This document shows positions 1 to 8,290 of a stretch of 64,000 bases of DNA, piece after piece (positions within the stretch are counted from its first letter, which is position 1; every line of letters starts with the position of its first letter). Both the position numbers and the translations under genes were made by a program. The notes under the pieces were generated by a model. That model worked only from the letters and a program-made list of their open reading frames with translations. It was not told where the DNA came from and made no database searches. Source of the DNA: DASQZT01 sp035638575 (GTDB lineage: Bacteria; Acidobacteriota; Terriglobia; Bryobacterales; Bryobacteraceae); contig DASQZT010000232.1 in NCBI GenBank assembly GCA_035638575.1, positions 1 to 64,000 of the forward strand, read 5' to 3'.

Positions 1-89
1 AAATCGATATCCTGATGCCGCAACCGAAGCCCGCCAAGTCCGAAGTTCAAGCGCGGGTCGGAACTTCGGCCGCGGGGCAGGGCGGGTAA
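1..89 (+). CDS. 3' end of an unidentified upstream gene (partial)
   Basis: An open frame enters from the left edge and ends at a TAA at 87-89; its last residues are rich in Pro, Lys, Ala and Gly and end AAGQGG. Only about 28 codons are visible, so the product cannot be named. It lies 31 nt upstream of the UxaA-like gene on the same strand, so the two may be co-transcribed. A chance open frame cannot be excluded in DNA this rich in GC. Confidence 0.4.
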   Translation, partial: IDILMPQPKPAKSEVQARVGTSAAGQGG

Positions 90-120
90 CCGCCTGGAGG
101 GGTCGCGGAACCTGCGGGGA

Positions 121-1656
121 ATGCTGCTCGATATCGCCAGGCTGCCGACGGCCGAAAACTCGGCCATTCATCTCCACCCCACCGACAACATCGCAGTGGC
201 CCGTGTCTTCCTTTCCGCCGGCGCCGAACTGAACGTCGAAGGCGTGCGCCTGTTCACCCGCGACGCCATTCCCCCCGGCCACAAGGTGGCGCTCGTCGCC
301 ATCGCTCCGGGCGAAGTGCTGCGGCGCTACGGGCAGATCATCGGACGCGCCAAAGTCGCCATCGAGCCGGGCCAGCACGTCCACACTCACAACCTCCTCT
401 TCGAAGAACCGCTCCTCGATTACGAATTCCCCACCGGCGAGATCCCGCTGCCGCGGGTGCGCCAGGATGGGCCGTCGTTTCTCGGCTACCTCCGCGAAGA
501 CGGCCGCGCCGGCACGCGCAACTACATCGCCGTGGTCGCCGCCAGCAACTGCGCCTCCCACACCGCCGAAACCGTCGCCCGGAGCTTCGAGGGTGCAACG
601 CTTCCGCCCGACGTCGACGGCGTGGTGGCATTTCCGCACGGCGACGGCTGCGGGCACAATACCGGTCCCGATCTCGATCAGCTCCGCCGCACCCTCGGCG
701 GCGTCCTGGTACATCCTAATGTTTCCGCCGCGGTCATCCTGGGACTCGGCTGCGAGAGCAACCAGATCGATCACTACCTCGGGCCGGGCGCGCCTTCCAC
801 CAGCCGGCTCGCCGGACTGACGCTGCAATCGAGCGGCGGCACCACGAGCACCGTGGAGGCCGCGCGCCGCCAGATCGCGCGCTTCATCGAGCAGGCCGCC
901 GCCGAGCGCCGCACCGAAATTCCCGCTTCGCGAATCGTCCTGGGGCTCAACTGCGGCGGCTCCGATTCCTTCTCCGGGATCACCGCCAATCCCGCCCTGG
1001 GCTTCTGCTCCGACCTGCTGGCCGGGCTGGGCGGCGCGCCCGTGCTCGCCGAGACTCCGGAAATCTTCGGCGCCGAGCACCTGCTCGTCCGGCGCGCGCG
1101 CAATCGACAGGTGGCGGAGAAGCTGCTGGGATGCATCGAGCAATACCGCCAATACCTCCGCCGCTTCGAGGGCAGCTTCGACGACAATCCCAGCCCCGGC
1201 AACAAGGCCGGCGGCCTGACCAGCATCCTAGAGAAATCGCTCGGCGCGGTGGCCAAGGGCGGCACGGCGACCCTCACCGAGGTCTACGATTTCGCCGAGC
1301 GCATCACCGGCGCGGGCTTCTCCTTCATGAATACGCCCGGCTACGATCCGGTCTCGCTCACCGGCCTCGCGGCGGGCGGCTGCAACCTCATCGCTTTCAC
1401 CACCGGCCGCGGCAGCGCCATCGGCTTCCCCACCATCCCGGTCGTCAAGATCTCGACCAACAGCGACACCTTCCGCCGCATGACGTCCAATATGGACATC
1501 AACGCCGGCGCCATTGCCGATGGCGACAAGTCCATCCCGCAGGTCGGGCGCGAGATTTTCGATTTCATGATCGAGGTGGCTTCCGGCCGCCGCACCTGCG
1601 CCGAGCGCCTGGGCCACAAGGAGTTCGTCCCCTGGCGCATCGGCCCCGTGATGTGA
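121..1656 (+). CDS. UxaA-family dehydratase (altronate/galactarate dehydratase-like)
   Basis: A 511-residue cytoplasmic protein of the UxaA/GarD superfamily, which removes water from sugar acids such as altronate or galactarate; some members act on sulfolactate. The N-terminal ~100 residues look like the small SAF domain (HLHPTDNIAVA, then a GQHVHTHNL segment). The rest matches the catalytic domain: the GYLREDGRAGTRNYIAV block at ~120-140, a FPHGDGCGHN motif, GLGCE, a second GLNCGGSDSFSG motif, and a Gly-rich stretch before a C-terminal VVKISTNSDT block. Both domains are in one chain, so it should not need a separate partner. The ATG at 121 follows a purine-rich stretch. The exact substrate cannot be read from sequence, and no other uronate-pathway gene is in the window. 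Confidence 0.85.
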   Translation: MLLDIARLPTAENSAIHLHPTDNIAVARVFLSAGAELNVEGVRLFTRDAIPPGHKVALVAIAPGEVLRRYGQIIGRAKVAIEPGQHVHTHNLLFEEPLLDYEFPTGEIPLPRVRQDGPSFLGYLREDGRAGTRNYIAVVAASNCASHTAETVARSFEGATLPPDVDGVVAFPHGDGCGHNTGPDLDQLRRTLGGVLVHPNVSAAVILGLGCESNQIDHYLGPGAPSTSRLAGLTLQSSGGTTSTVEAARRQIARFIEQAAAERRTEIPASRIVLGLNCGGSDSFSGITANPALGFCSDLLAGLGGAPVLAETPEIFGAEHLLVRRARNRQVAEKLLGCIEQYRQYLRRFEGSFDDNPSPGNKAGGLTSILEKSLGAVAKGGTATLTEVYDFAERITGAGFSFMNTPGYDPVSLTGLAAGGCNLIAFTTGRGSAIGFPTIPVVKISTNSDTFRRMTSNMDINAGAIADGDKSIPQVGREIFDFMIEVASGRRTCAERLGHKEFVPWRIGPVM

Positions 1657-1664
1657 CCTTCCAG

Positions 1665-1670
1665 TACAAT
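1665..1670 (+). promoter_or_regulatory. Possible -10 element close to the DsbA-like gene start
   Basis: TACAAT lies 9 nt before the ATG at 1680. No Shine-Dalgarno motif fits between them, so transcription may start at or next to the start codon. No convincing -35 is visible. Confidence 0.35.
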
Positions 1671-1679
1671 AGGTAGTGC

Positions 1680-2651
1680 ATGTCCAGACCGCTGTTTGTC
1701 GCGCTGGCGGCCGCGCTTCTGTTTGCCGCCGTGGGGCCATCCCAGAATCCGCCGAAAAAATCGGCCCTCGATAAGGCCGCGTTTGAGGCGTACGTCCGGC
1801 ACCTCTTCGTCATCGATTCCCGCGTCGCCGTCCAGGTGGCCGACCCCAAGCCTTCCACGGAACTCACCGGCTTCCTGGATGTGGCGGTCACCGTCACCGC
1901 GGGGAACCAGACGCAGTCCCTGAAATTCCTGGTCTCCAAGGACGGCCAGAAAATCCTCCAGGCCAATATTTTCGACATCAACAACAACCCCTTCAAGAAG
2001 GAACTGGACAAGTTGAAAACCGAGTTCGAGCCGAGCCTGGGAACCCCCGGTGCGCCGGTGGTCCTGGTGGATTTCAGCGACTTCGAATGTCCCTACTGCA
2101 AGGAAGAGGGCGCCATGCTGCGGCAGAACCTGCTCACCGCCTATCCCAAGCAGGTGCGCCTGTACTTCAAGACGTTCCCCCTCGAGCAGATCCACCCGTG
2201 GGCCAAAGCGGGCGCCATCGCCAGCCGCTGCGTCTATCGCCAGCAGGCCGCCGATTTCTGGACCTTCCACGACTGGATCTTCGCCCACCAGAACGACATC
2301 ACAGCCGAAAACCTCAAGAACCAGGTGCTGGAATGGGCCAAAAGCCAGAAGGACATCGACGCCCTGCAACTCACCCAGTGCATGGACACCAAGGCCACCG
2401 AAGCCGAGGTCCAGAAGGATCTGGATGAGGGCAAGGCTCTCGAAGTCGGCGGAACCCCGACGCTCTTTGTGAACGGCCGCCGCCTGGGCACCGTCGATTG
2501 GCCCACCCTGCGCAGCATCATCGACTACGAGATCGAATACCAGAAGACCGCCAAGAACGCCGGCGAGGACTGCGGCTGCGAGCTTAAGCTCAATCTGCCG
2601 GGCGCGCCGCAACAGAAAACCATACCGATCACGCCGCCTTCAAAGAAATGA
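1680..2651 (+). CDS. Exported DsbA-family thiol-disulfide oxidoreductase
   Basis: A 323-residue protein with an N-terminal signal peptide (hydrophobic core at residues ~5-18). A domain of about 90 residues of unknown fold is followed by a DsbA-like thioredoxin domain. The redox motif is CPYC at 137-140 inside DFSDFECPYC, and the cis-Pro region is GGTPTLFVNG near 260. This arrangement is typical of DsbA/BdbD-like proteins, which form or shuffle disulfides in the periplasm. A second Cys pair (CGCEL) near the C-terminus is unusual and could be a further redox or metal site. The gene overlaps the next one by 4 nt (ATGA), so the two are translationally coupled. A TACAAT box sits 9 nt before the start and no Shine-Dalgarno is visible. 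Confidence 0.88.
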   Translation: MSRPLFVALAAALLFAAVGPSQNPPKKSALDKAAFEAYVRHLFVIDSRVAVQVADPKPSTELTGFLDVAVTVTAGNQTQSLKFLVSKDGQKILQANIFDINNNPFKKELDKLKTEFEPSLGTPGAPVVLVDFSDFECPYCKEEGAMLRQNLLTAYPKQVRLYFKTFPLEQIHPWAKAGAIASRCVYRQQAADFWTFHDWIFAHQNDITAENLKNQVLEWAKSQKDIDALQLTQCMDTKATEAEVQKDLDEGKALEVGGTPTLFVNGRRLGTVDWPTLRSIIDYEIEYQKTAKNAGEDCGCELKLNLPGAPQQKTIPITPPSKK

Positions 2652-4471
2652 CGACCAGAATCAACCCAGGCAAGCGCGCCTGCGCCGCCATACTCCTGTT
2701 TGCCGCGGCCGCCGCCGCCCAGACCATCAGCCCCACCCTCTACCTGGACGACGTCAAGTTCCTGGCGTCCGAGCAGATGCGCGGCCGCGCCACGGGCTCG
2801 CCCGAGCTCGAGAAAGCCGCCGCCTTCATCTCGCGCAAGTTCCGCGAGTTCGGCCTCCAGCCTGCCGATGGGAAGAGTTACTACCAGGCGTTCCGGGTCA
2901 CCACTTCCGCGAAGCTGGGCAACTCCAGCCACTTCCGCTTGACCTCCCAGGGCCATGTCACGGCGCTGCGTTTCCCCGAGGAGTTCGTGCCGCTACACTT
3001 TTCGTCCGCCGCCAGGCTCAACGCCGCCGTGGTTTTCGCGGGCTACGGCATCACCGCGCCCGAATACCACTACGACGACTACGCCGGCCTCGACGTCAAA
3101 GGCAAAATCGTCCTGGTGCTGCGCCACGAACCCCAGGAGTTTGACGAACACAGCGTCTTCGACGGCAAGAACTACACCCAGCACTCGCTGCTGCCCAGCA
3201 AGGCCAGCAACGCCAAAATGCACGGCGCCGCCGCCGTGATCCTGGTCAACGACGCGGTCCATCATCCCGGCGAGCCCGACGAGCTCCAGAAGTTCTCCGA
3301 TAGCGGCGGGCCGTCCGATGCCGGCATCGCCTTCGTGCAGGTCAAAGAGCAGACCGTCGAGGGCTGGTTCGCCGCCGCGGGTAAGAATCTGTCCACCGTC
3401 GAGGCGGATATCGACCGCACCGCCGCGCCCGAATCCTTCGCCTTCCCCGACTCCCTGCGCGTCGATGCCCAACTCGACGTGGAGCGCGAGATCAAGACCG
3501 TCCACAACGTCGCCGGATATCTGCCGGGCGCGACCGGCGAGTACGTCGTCATCGGCGCGCATTACGACCACCTGGGGCTGGGCGGGCAGTATTCGCTGGC
3601 CCCCAGCATGACCGGCACCGTTCACCCCGGCGCCGACGACAATGCTTCCGGCACCGCCGGCGTCATCGAGCTGGCGCGCTGGTTCTCCTCGCAGCCGAAA
3701 CAGAAACGGGGCATCCTGTTCCTGACCTTCGCCGGCGAAGAGCTCGGCCTGCTCGGTTCGGCTTACTATGTGGAGCACCCCGAGCTTCCCCTGGCCAACG
3801 CCGTGGCCATGATCAACATGGACATGATCGGCCGCGTGCGCGAAAGCAAAGTGTACATCGGAGGCGTGGCCACCGGATCGACCTTCCGCGCGATGCTCGA
3901 CCGCATCGCGCCCCAGCATCACCTGAACCTCGACTACTCCGACACTTCCGGCTACGGCTCCAGCGATCACACCTCCTTCACCATCGGGAAGGTGCCGGTG
4001 CTGTTCTTCTTTTCCGGACTTCACGCCGACTATCACAAACCCAGCGACACCTGGGACAAGATCGACGCGCCGGATGCCGCCAAACTGCTGGAGATGGTGG
4101 CCGACGTGGCCGGGGATCTGCGCCAAAGCCCCGAGCGTCCGCAATACATCCGGGTGGCCCCGCCGCCCCAGGGACCGGTGACGTCTTCCTCTTCCGGCTC
4201 GGGCTACGGCCCCTGGTTCGGTTCCGTTCCGGATTTCGGCGAAGGGGTCAAGGGCGTGAAGTTCGCCGATGTGCGCGAGGGCTCGCCCGCCGCCAAAGCC
4301 GGCTTCCTGGCCGGCGACGTGATGGTGGAGTTCGACGGCAAGCCCATTCAGAACCTGTACGACTTCACCTACGCTTTGCAGGCCAAGAAACCCGGCGACG
4401 AAGTAAAGGTCAAAGTCCTGCGCGGCGGCAAGCCCGTGGAGGCCACCGTCCTGCTCACCAAGCGCCAGTAG
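2648..4471 (+). CDS. Secreted M28-family zinc aminopeptidase with PA and PDZ domains
   Basis: A 607-residue exported peptidase. The signal peptide ends near AAAAAQ (~25). A PA-type insert (VVFAGYGITAPEYHYDDYAG) covers about 110-250 and the M28 catalytic domain about 270-480. Zinc ligands and catalytic residues are recognisable: His305 (AHYDH), Asp330/331 (GADDNASG), Glu364/365 (AGEELGLLGS), the NMDMIGR aspartate, and His463 (DYHKPSD). A PDZ domain at ~515-600 probably binds substrate C-termini or partners. The family releases amino acids from peptides in the periplasm or outside the cell. The start overlaps the DsbA-like stop, which suggests joint expression and perhaps disulfide-dependent folding (inference). 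An inverted repeat (4494-4500 with 4516-4522) lies just downstream but has no T-tract. Confidence 0.92.
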   Translation: MTTRINPGKRACAAILLFAAAAAAQTISPTLYLDDVKFLASEQMRGRATGSPELEKAAAFISRKFREFGLQPADGKSYYQAFRVTTSAKLGNSSHFRLTSQGHVTALRFPEEFVPLHFSSAARLNAAVVFAGYGITAPEYHYDDYAGLDVKGKIVLVLRHEPQEFDEHSVFDGKNYTQHSLLPSKASNAKMHGAAAVILVNDAVHHPGEPDELQKFSDSGGPSDAGIAFVQVKEQTVEGWFAAAGKNLSTVEADIDRTAAPESFAFPDSLRVDAQLDVEREIKTVHNVAGYLPGATGEYVVIGAHYDHLGLGGQYSLAPSMTGTVHPGADDNASGTAGVIELARWFSSQPKQKRGILFLTFAGEELGLLGSAYYVEHPELPLANAVAMINMDMIGRVRESKVYIGGVATGSTFRAMLDRIAPQHHLNLDYSDTSGYGSSDHTSFTIGKVPVLFFFSGLHADYHKPSDTWDKIDAPDAAKLLEMVADVAGDLRQSPERPQYIRVAPPPQGPVTSSSSGSGYGPWFGSVPDFGEGVKGVKFADVREGSPAAKAGFLAGDVMVEFDGKPIQNLYDFTYALQAKKPGDEVKVKVLRGGKPVEATVLLTKRQ

Positions 4472-4653
4472 GATAAGCTGGGACTCCGTCCCTCTTTGGC
4501 GGCGCGGCGCATCCTGCCAAAGGCGCCTCCCCCGGCAGTCCATCGCTGCTCCGGCACTTGGCATCCTGCCTTATCATGAAGTTGAAAGTTCGTGGCGCAG
4601 CCCGCGCCATCCCCGCCGGGTCAAGCGTCACTCGCGCCACTACGGAGGAAAAA

Positions 4654-5853
4654 ATGTCCACCGCCGACCCATCTGCCGCCGCAGTGGGATTCGATTTCGA
4701 ACGACTCTTGGCTCCCGTTTCCGAAGAGAATCCGGTGGGCGCGGACCTGCGCCAGGTGACGGTCGATGGCAAATCGATGTTGCTGGCGGATATCGAAGAT
4801 AAGCGCAAGTTGATTATCGGCGGCAAGAATGAAATCCTGGAGCCGCAAGAGGGCCGGGTGGATGCGGCTGCAGTCGCGTCTGCGCTGGCCCAGCAGCGCA
4901 AGAAGGAATGGCGCGAAGTGGAAAAAATGCTGATCGACGCGTTCGCCAAAGGCAAGGAGCTTGGAGCGGCTGTTTCTCTTGCCCAGGCGGCCGTGATCAG
5001 CCGCGGGTGGGCGGCCCTTGGACCGTCCCTTCGATTTATTCGCGTCATTCAGGAGCGCTTCTCCGATTCCCTTTACCCCATGCCGGAAACCGATGAGCGG
5101 GGCAAGGACTTCACCAACCGCCTGGTCCTGCTCGAGCGGCTCGACCACGAGAATTTTCTGCCGTTGGCGATCGGACAGCTTCCCATCACGGATCCTCGCA
5201 CGGGAGGGGAATTTTCCTGGGCGGACCACCGGCAGTTGCAGATCCTGCGGCAGAGCCGGCCGGCCAAGAATGAGGACCCCGAAGCGCGGCGCCAGATGAT
5301 CGAAGAACGAGCCAGGGCATTCGAGGACGCCGTCGCCAAATCCACCCCGGCGTATTACCGGTCGCTGCTGAACACGATGCAGAATGCCTCCGCGGAACTG
5401 GAGGCTCTTCGGAGCTTTGTGGAGCGGTATTACGCCGGCGCGCCCGAGGACGAGCGGCCGACGTTCCGGCGGACAGCGGAAGCCCTCGAAGAATGCCGGA
5501 GTCTCGCCGCCCAGTGCCTGAGAAAGACGGGCGGCGAGCAGGCTTCGGCTGCACCCGATTCGGCCGCACCCGATTCCGGGGAGACCGCTGCGACTGGTGA
5601 GATCCCGGCCGCCGCGGGCACCCGGGTGGCCGCCGCCGCATCCGACCGCGATGTGGTTCAGCTGTTGGAAGCGGCTCTTGCGTACTTGCGTTTGCACCAG
5701 CGCCACAATCCCGCGGCATTCCTGGTGGAAGAGGCGATACGTTGGACGAAAATGCCCATAGGTTCCTGGTATCTCGAAGCCAGTGAGGACACGAGCATGT
5801 CCGGCTTCATTTCCAAGCTGATGCGCCGCGGCGGATCGGCCGGGTCTCCGTAA
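4654..5853 (+). CDS. tssA: Type VI secretion protein TssA (ImpA domain)
   Basis: The ATG at 4654 is preferred over the in-frame ATG at 4558 because a clear GGAGG at 4644-4648 stands in front of it, giving 399 residues. The N-terminal block FERLLAPVSEENPVGADLR is the ImpA_N signature; the middle is helical and the C-terminus (HNPAAFLVEEAIRWTKMPIG) matches the helical tail of short TssA proteins. In known systems TssA caps or nucleates the contractile sheath at the baseplate. An Ala/Pro/Glu-rich linker at ~300-340 separates the halves. No other tss gene is in the window, so its partners must be encoded elsewhere or this is a solitary copy. Confidence 0.8.
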   Translation: MSTADPSAAAVGFDFERLLAPVSEENPVGADLRQVTVDGKSMLLADIEDKRKLIIGGKNEILEPQEGRVDAAAVASALAQQRKKEWREVEKMLIDAFAKGKELGAAVSLAQAAVISRGWAALGPSLRFIRVIQERFSDSLYPMPETDERGKDFTNRLVLLERLDHENFLPLAIGQLPITDPRTGGEFSWADHRQLQILRQSRPAKNEDPEARRQMIEERARAFEDAVAKSTPAYYRSLLNTMQNASAELEALRSFVERYYAGAPEDERPTFRRTAEALEECRSLAAQCLRKTGGEQASAAPDSAAPDSGETAATGEIPAAAGTRVAAAASDRDVVQLLEAALAYLRLHQRHNPAAFLVEEAIRWTKMPIGSWYLEASEDTSMSGFISKLMRRGGSAGSP

Positions 5854-5925
5854 CACGGGAGTGGGTGGCGGCGCGCCGGTGATCCGGATTAAGATCCGCG
5901 GCGGCGCCGTGCCTGACCGAGCCGC

Positions 5926-5955
5926 TTGCACCCGCCACTGGCTGTCTGGTATAAA
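5926..5955 (+). promoter_or_regulatory. Putative sigma70-type promoter for the TPR-yvcK pair
   Basis: TTGCAC (5926-5931) and TATAAA (5950-5955) are separated by 18 nt. The predicted start near 5962 gives a leader of about 30 nt before the ATG at 5993. Confidence 0.5.
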
Positions 5956-5992
5956 CGCTAATCGCCCCCGTGTTGGGATTGGCCGGCCGAGA

Positions 5993-6625
5993 ATGCCCGA
6001 CAAGAAAAAGACCGCAGCCCCCAAGGGCGCCGAAAGGCGAACGACCAAACCACCGGCCTCGACCCCATCCAAGCCGTCCGAACCGGCGCGCGCCGCGGCG
6101 CACCCGCCCGAATCCGCCGTCGCGGTGGCGCTGCCGCCGAATCCCCAGAACCAGCTCAAAAACTTCGAAGCCGCGGTGAAACTGTTCCACGCGCGCAAGT
6201 TCCGGGAAGCGCGCGACCTGTTCCTCACCGCCACGCATGGGCCGGAACGCGACGTGGCGCAACGGGCGCGCCTGCACATCGCCATGTGCGAGCGGCGGCT
6301 GGAGAAGCCCCCGGTGGCCCTGGGCTCGGCCGAAGATTGCTACAACTATGGCGTGGCTCTGATCAACACCCGCAGCCTGGCCGAAGCGCGCGCGCATCTC
6401 CAGCGCGGCCTCGAAATGGCGCCCGACGCCGATCATATCCATTACGCCCTGGCCCTGGCGCACGCCCTCGGCGGCGATTCCGCCAGGGCCTTTGACAGTC
6501 TCAAACGGGCCATCGAACTGGAGCCGCGCAATCGGCTCATCGCCCGCCAGGATGCGGACTTCGCTCCCATCGCCAATCAGCCGCCGTTGGACGCGCTACT
6601 CTATCCCGAGAAGAAGGGCTGGTAG
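5993..6625 (+). CDS. Tetratricopeptide-repeat protein
   Basis: Taken from the ATG at 5993 (MPDKKKTA..., 210 residues) rather than the longer in-frame start at 5861, which would run through the putative promoter at 5926-5955. Residues ~1-50 are Lys/Pro/Ala-rich and probably disordered. From ~55 on there are helix-pair repeats (FEAAVKLFHARKFREARDLF; YNYGVALINTRSLAEARAHLQRGLEMAP; HYALALAHALGGDSARAFDSLKRAIELEP), a typical TPR scaffold. There is no signal peptide, so it should be cytoplasmic. The role is unknown; the gene ends 30 nt before yvcK and is likely co-transcribed with it. Confidence 0.75.
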   Translation: MPDKKKTAAPKGAERRTTKPPASTPSKPSEPARAAAHPPESAVAVALPPNPQNQLKNFEAAVKLFHARKFREARDLFLTATHGPERDVAQRARLHIAMCERRLEKPPVALGSAEDCYNYGVALINTRSLAEARAHLQRGLEMAPDADHIHYALALAHALGGDSARAFDSLKRAIELEPRNRLIARQDADFAPIANQPPLDALLYPEKKGW

Positions 6626-6655
6626 CGGAAGCTGCAAGATTCTTCCCCACTCCGC

Positions 6656-7648
6656 GTGGTTGCCATGGGGGGCGGCACCGGGTTGTCCGCGTTGCTCGAG
6701 GGCCTGAAACGGTACACCAAGGCCGAAGACCCGGCCACCACCGTGGACATCACCGCGATTGTCACGGTCACCGACGACGGCGGCAGCTCGGGACGCCTGC
6801 GCCGCGAATTCGACGTCCTGCCGCCCGGCGATATCCGCAACTGCATGGTGGCCCTCAGCGAGGATTCGGCCCTGCTTTCGCGCCTCTTTCAATACCGCTT
6901 CCAGGCCGGCCGCGGGCTGAAGGGCCACAGCTTCGGCAACCTCTTCCTGATGGCCCTCACGCAGATCATGGGCGATTTCCCGGAAGCCGTCCGCGCGTCG
7001 TCCGAGGTGCTCAACATCGCCGGACGCATCTACCCCGCCACCGCCGACAACGTGGCTCTGGAAGCCAGGCTGGCCAACGGCACCCGCGTGGTGGGCGAAA
7101 CCCTCATCAGCCGCAGCCAGCACAAAATCTCGCGCATCCGCCTGGTCCCGCGCACGGCCCGGCCTTTGGACGCCGCGTTGACCGCCATTGCCGAGGCGGA
7201 TGTCATCACCCTCGGTCCGGGCTCTCTGTTCACCAGCGTGATTCCCAACCTGCTGGTGGAAGGGATTCCCGCGGCCATCCGCCGGTCGTCCGCCGTAAAG
7301 GCATACTTCGTGAACCTGATGTGGCAGCCCGGCGAAACCACCGAGTTCCGCGCTTCCGATCACGTGCGCGCCATCCATCGGCACGCCGGCGCCAATCTCC
7401 TGGATTACGCCGTGGTCAACATCCGGCCCATCACGTCCGCGGTCAAGAAACGGTACGCCCGTCAGGCGGCGCTGCCGGTCGAAAGCGACATCGATGCCAT
7501 TTTCAAGATGGGCTTGAAGGTGATGGCGGGAAAGCTGGCCCAGCTCACCGACAAGGTGCGTCACGAACCCGCGGCCACCGCCGCCGTGGTGTTGAAACTG
7601 GCCCAGGAAGGCCGGCGTCGGAATCAGGGCGTGGAAAGCGCGCCTTAG
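6656..7648 (+). CDS. yvcK: YvcK/CofD-like UDP-sugar-binding protein
   Basis: A 330-residue member of the YvcK family (CofD-like fold). In Bacillus and mycobacteria YvcK binds UDP-GlcNAc and links central carbon supply to peptidoglycan synthesis. The start codon is GTG at 6656, directly ahead of the nucleotide-binding motif VVAMGGGTGLSALLEGL. Further family blocks are TDDGGSSGRLR, PPGDIRNCMVAL, GHSFGNLFL and LGPGSLFTSVIPNLLV. Length is normal for the short form without a transmembrane helix. The genes often found beside yvcK (rapZ, whiA) are absent here. The GTG start has no strong Shine-Dalgarno. Confidence 0.92.
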   Translation: MVAMGGGTGLSALLEGLKRYTKAEDPATTVDITAIVTVTDDGGSSGRLRREFDVLPPGDIRNCMVALSEDSALLSRLFQYRFQAGRGLKGHSFGNLFLMALTQIMGDFPEAVRASSEVLNIAGRIYPATADNVALEARLANGTRVVGETLISRSQHKISRIRLVPRTARPLDAALTAIAEADVITLGPGSLFTSVIPNLLVEGIPAAIRRSSAVKAYFVNLMWQPGETTEFRASDHVRAIHRHAGANLLDYAVVNIRPITSAVKKRYARQAALPVESDIDAIFKMGLKVMAGKLAQLTDKVRHEPAATAAVVLKLAQEGRRRNQGVESAP

Positions 7649-7664
7649 CAGCATCCGCCGCCCT

Positions 7665-7854
7665 TCACCCGCTCATTCCCGACAGCGCCTCCTCGTCGAA
7701 CCCCAGAACGATGCGGTTGCCACTAACCAGAATCGGGCGCTTGATCAGGTTGGGGTTCTCCGACATCAGACGCAGCGCCTCGGCGCGCGGGGGCGGGTGG
7801 TCCTTCATGCCGCGCTCGGCAGGAGGTTCAGGTGGGCTCGAGATAAAGCTTCAT
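7665..7854 (-). pseudogene. ArsC/Spx-like reductase remnant with internal frame-breaking deletion
   Basis: On the minus strand an ATG at 7854 starts MKLYLEPT, the usual first residues of ArsC/YffB-like thioredoxin-fold proteins, then hits TGA just where the Cys-containing loop should begin. The C-terminal third of the same family (RGMKDHPPPRAEALRLMSE, then NLIKRPILVSGNRIVLGFDE) follows in a different frame and ends with TGA at 7665-7667. The central part, including the catalytic Cys, is missing; a normal member is ~115 residues. Both ends are well preserved, so the deletion looks recent. Too short to appear as a normal ORF. Confidence 0.78.
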
Positions 7855-7919
7855 GAGAGCCAGTTTAAACTGGAACGCCCCCTCCGGCGGCCACGTCTCG
7901 AACTCTGTTGGAGGTCTCC

Positions 7920-8276
7920 ATGAAGGTCCTCGTTTGCGTACTCACCATCTGCCTGGCGCCGGTAGTGGCCCAGGACAACCGGGCGCACTACTCCACCCGC
8001 ACCGCGAGTTTCAACATGGGCGTCACCGCGGACAGCATGTTGCGGGAGGATCCGCCGGCGGCACCCGCGAGCCCGTACGCGGCCCTCATCCACCTGAAGG
8101 GCAACGTCGAGATCAGGACCTGCTGCGTGGAGCTGCCCCCCGGGACGAAGGGGTCCAAGAAAATCGTCACCCGGCAGTACATGATCATGCACGCCGATGC
8201 AGCCGATTTCCGCGAGGACACCGGCGAAATCGAGGCGCACGGCAACGTTCGGGTGCGCTTCGAGAACGCCAAATAG
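7920..8276 (+). CDS. Exported OstA/LptA-like protein
   Basis: A 118-residue protein with a short signal peptide (MKVLVCVLTICLAPVVAQ). The mature part contains an OstA-like beta-strand repeat: IHLKGNVEIRT..., then MIMHADAADFREDTGEIEAHGNVRVRFEN, the pattern of LptA/LptC/LptD jelly-roll strands that contact lipopolysaccharide in the periplasm. It is shorter than typical LptA (~180 residues) and is not beside lptB or lptC, so it is more likely a single-domain relative than the main LptA. The ATG at 7920 is chosen because GGAGG lies 5 nt upstream; an in-frame ATG at 7908 would precede that site. Confidence 0.65.
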   Translation: MKVLVCVLTICLAPVVAQDNRAHYSTRTASFNMGVTADSMLREDPPAAPASPYAALIHLKGNVEIRTCCVELPPGTKGSKKIVTRQYMIMHADAADFREDTGEIEAHGNVRVRFENAK

Positions 8277-8290
8277 CGGCGCTGCGGCCC

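Noticed and set aside
4494..4522. CTTTGGC/GCCAAAG inverted repeat after the M28 gene as a terminator
   Set aside because: The 15-nt loop is large and no T-run follows; kept only as a note in the gene entry.
4621..6285. A 554-codon minus-strand frame over tssA and the TPR gene
   Set aside because: Antisense shadow; composition is Arg/Gly/Pro-rich with no motifs.
4654..8276. A type VI secretion locus around tssA
   Set aside because: None of the neighbouring genes belongs to a T6SS.
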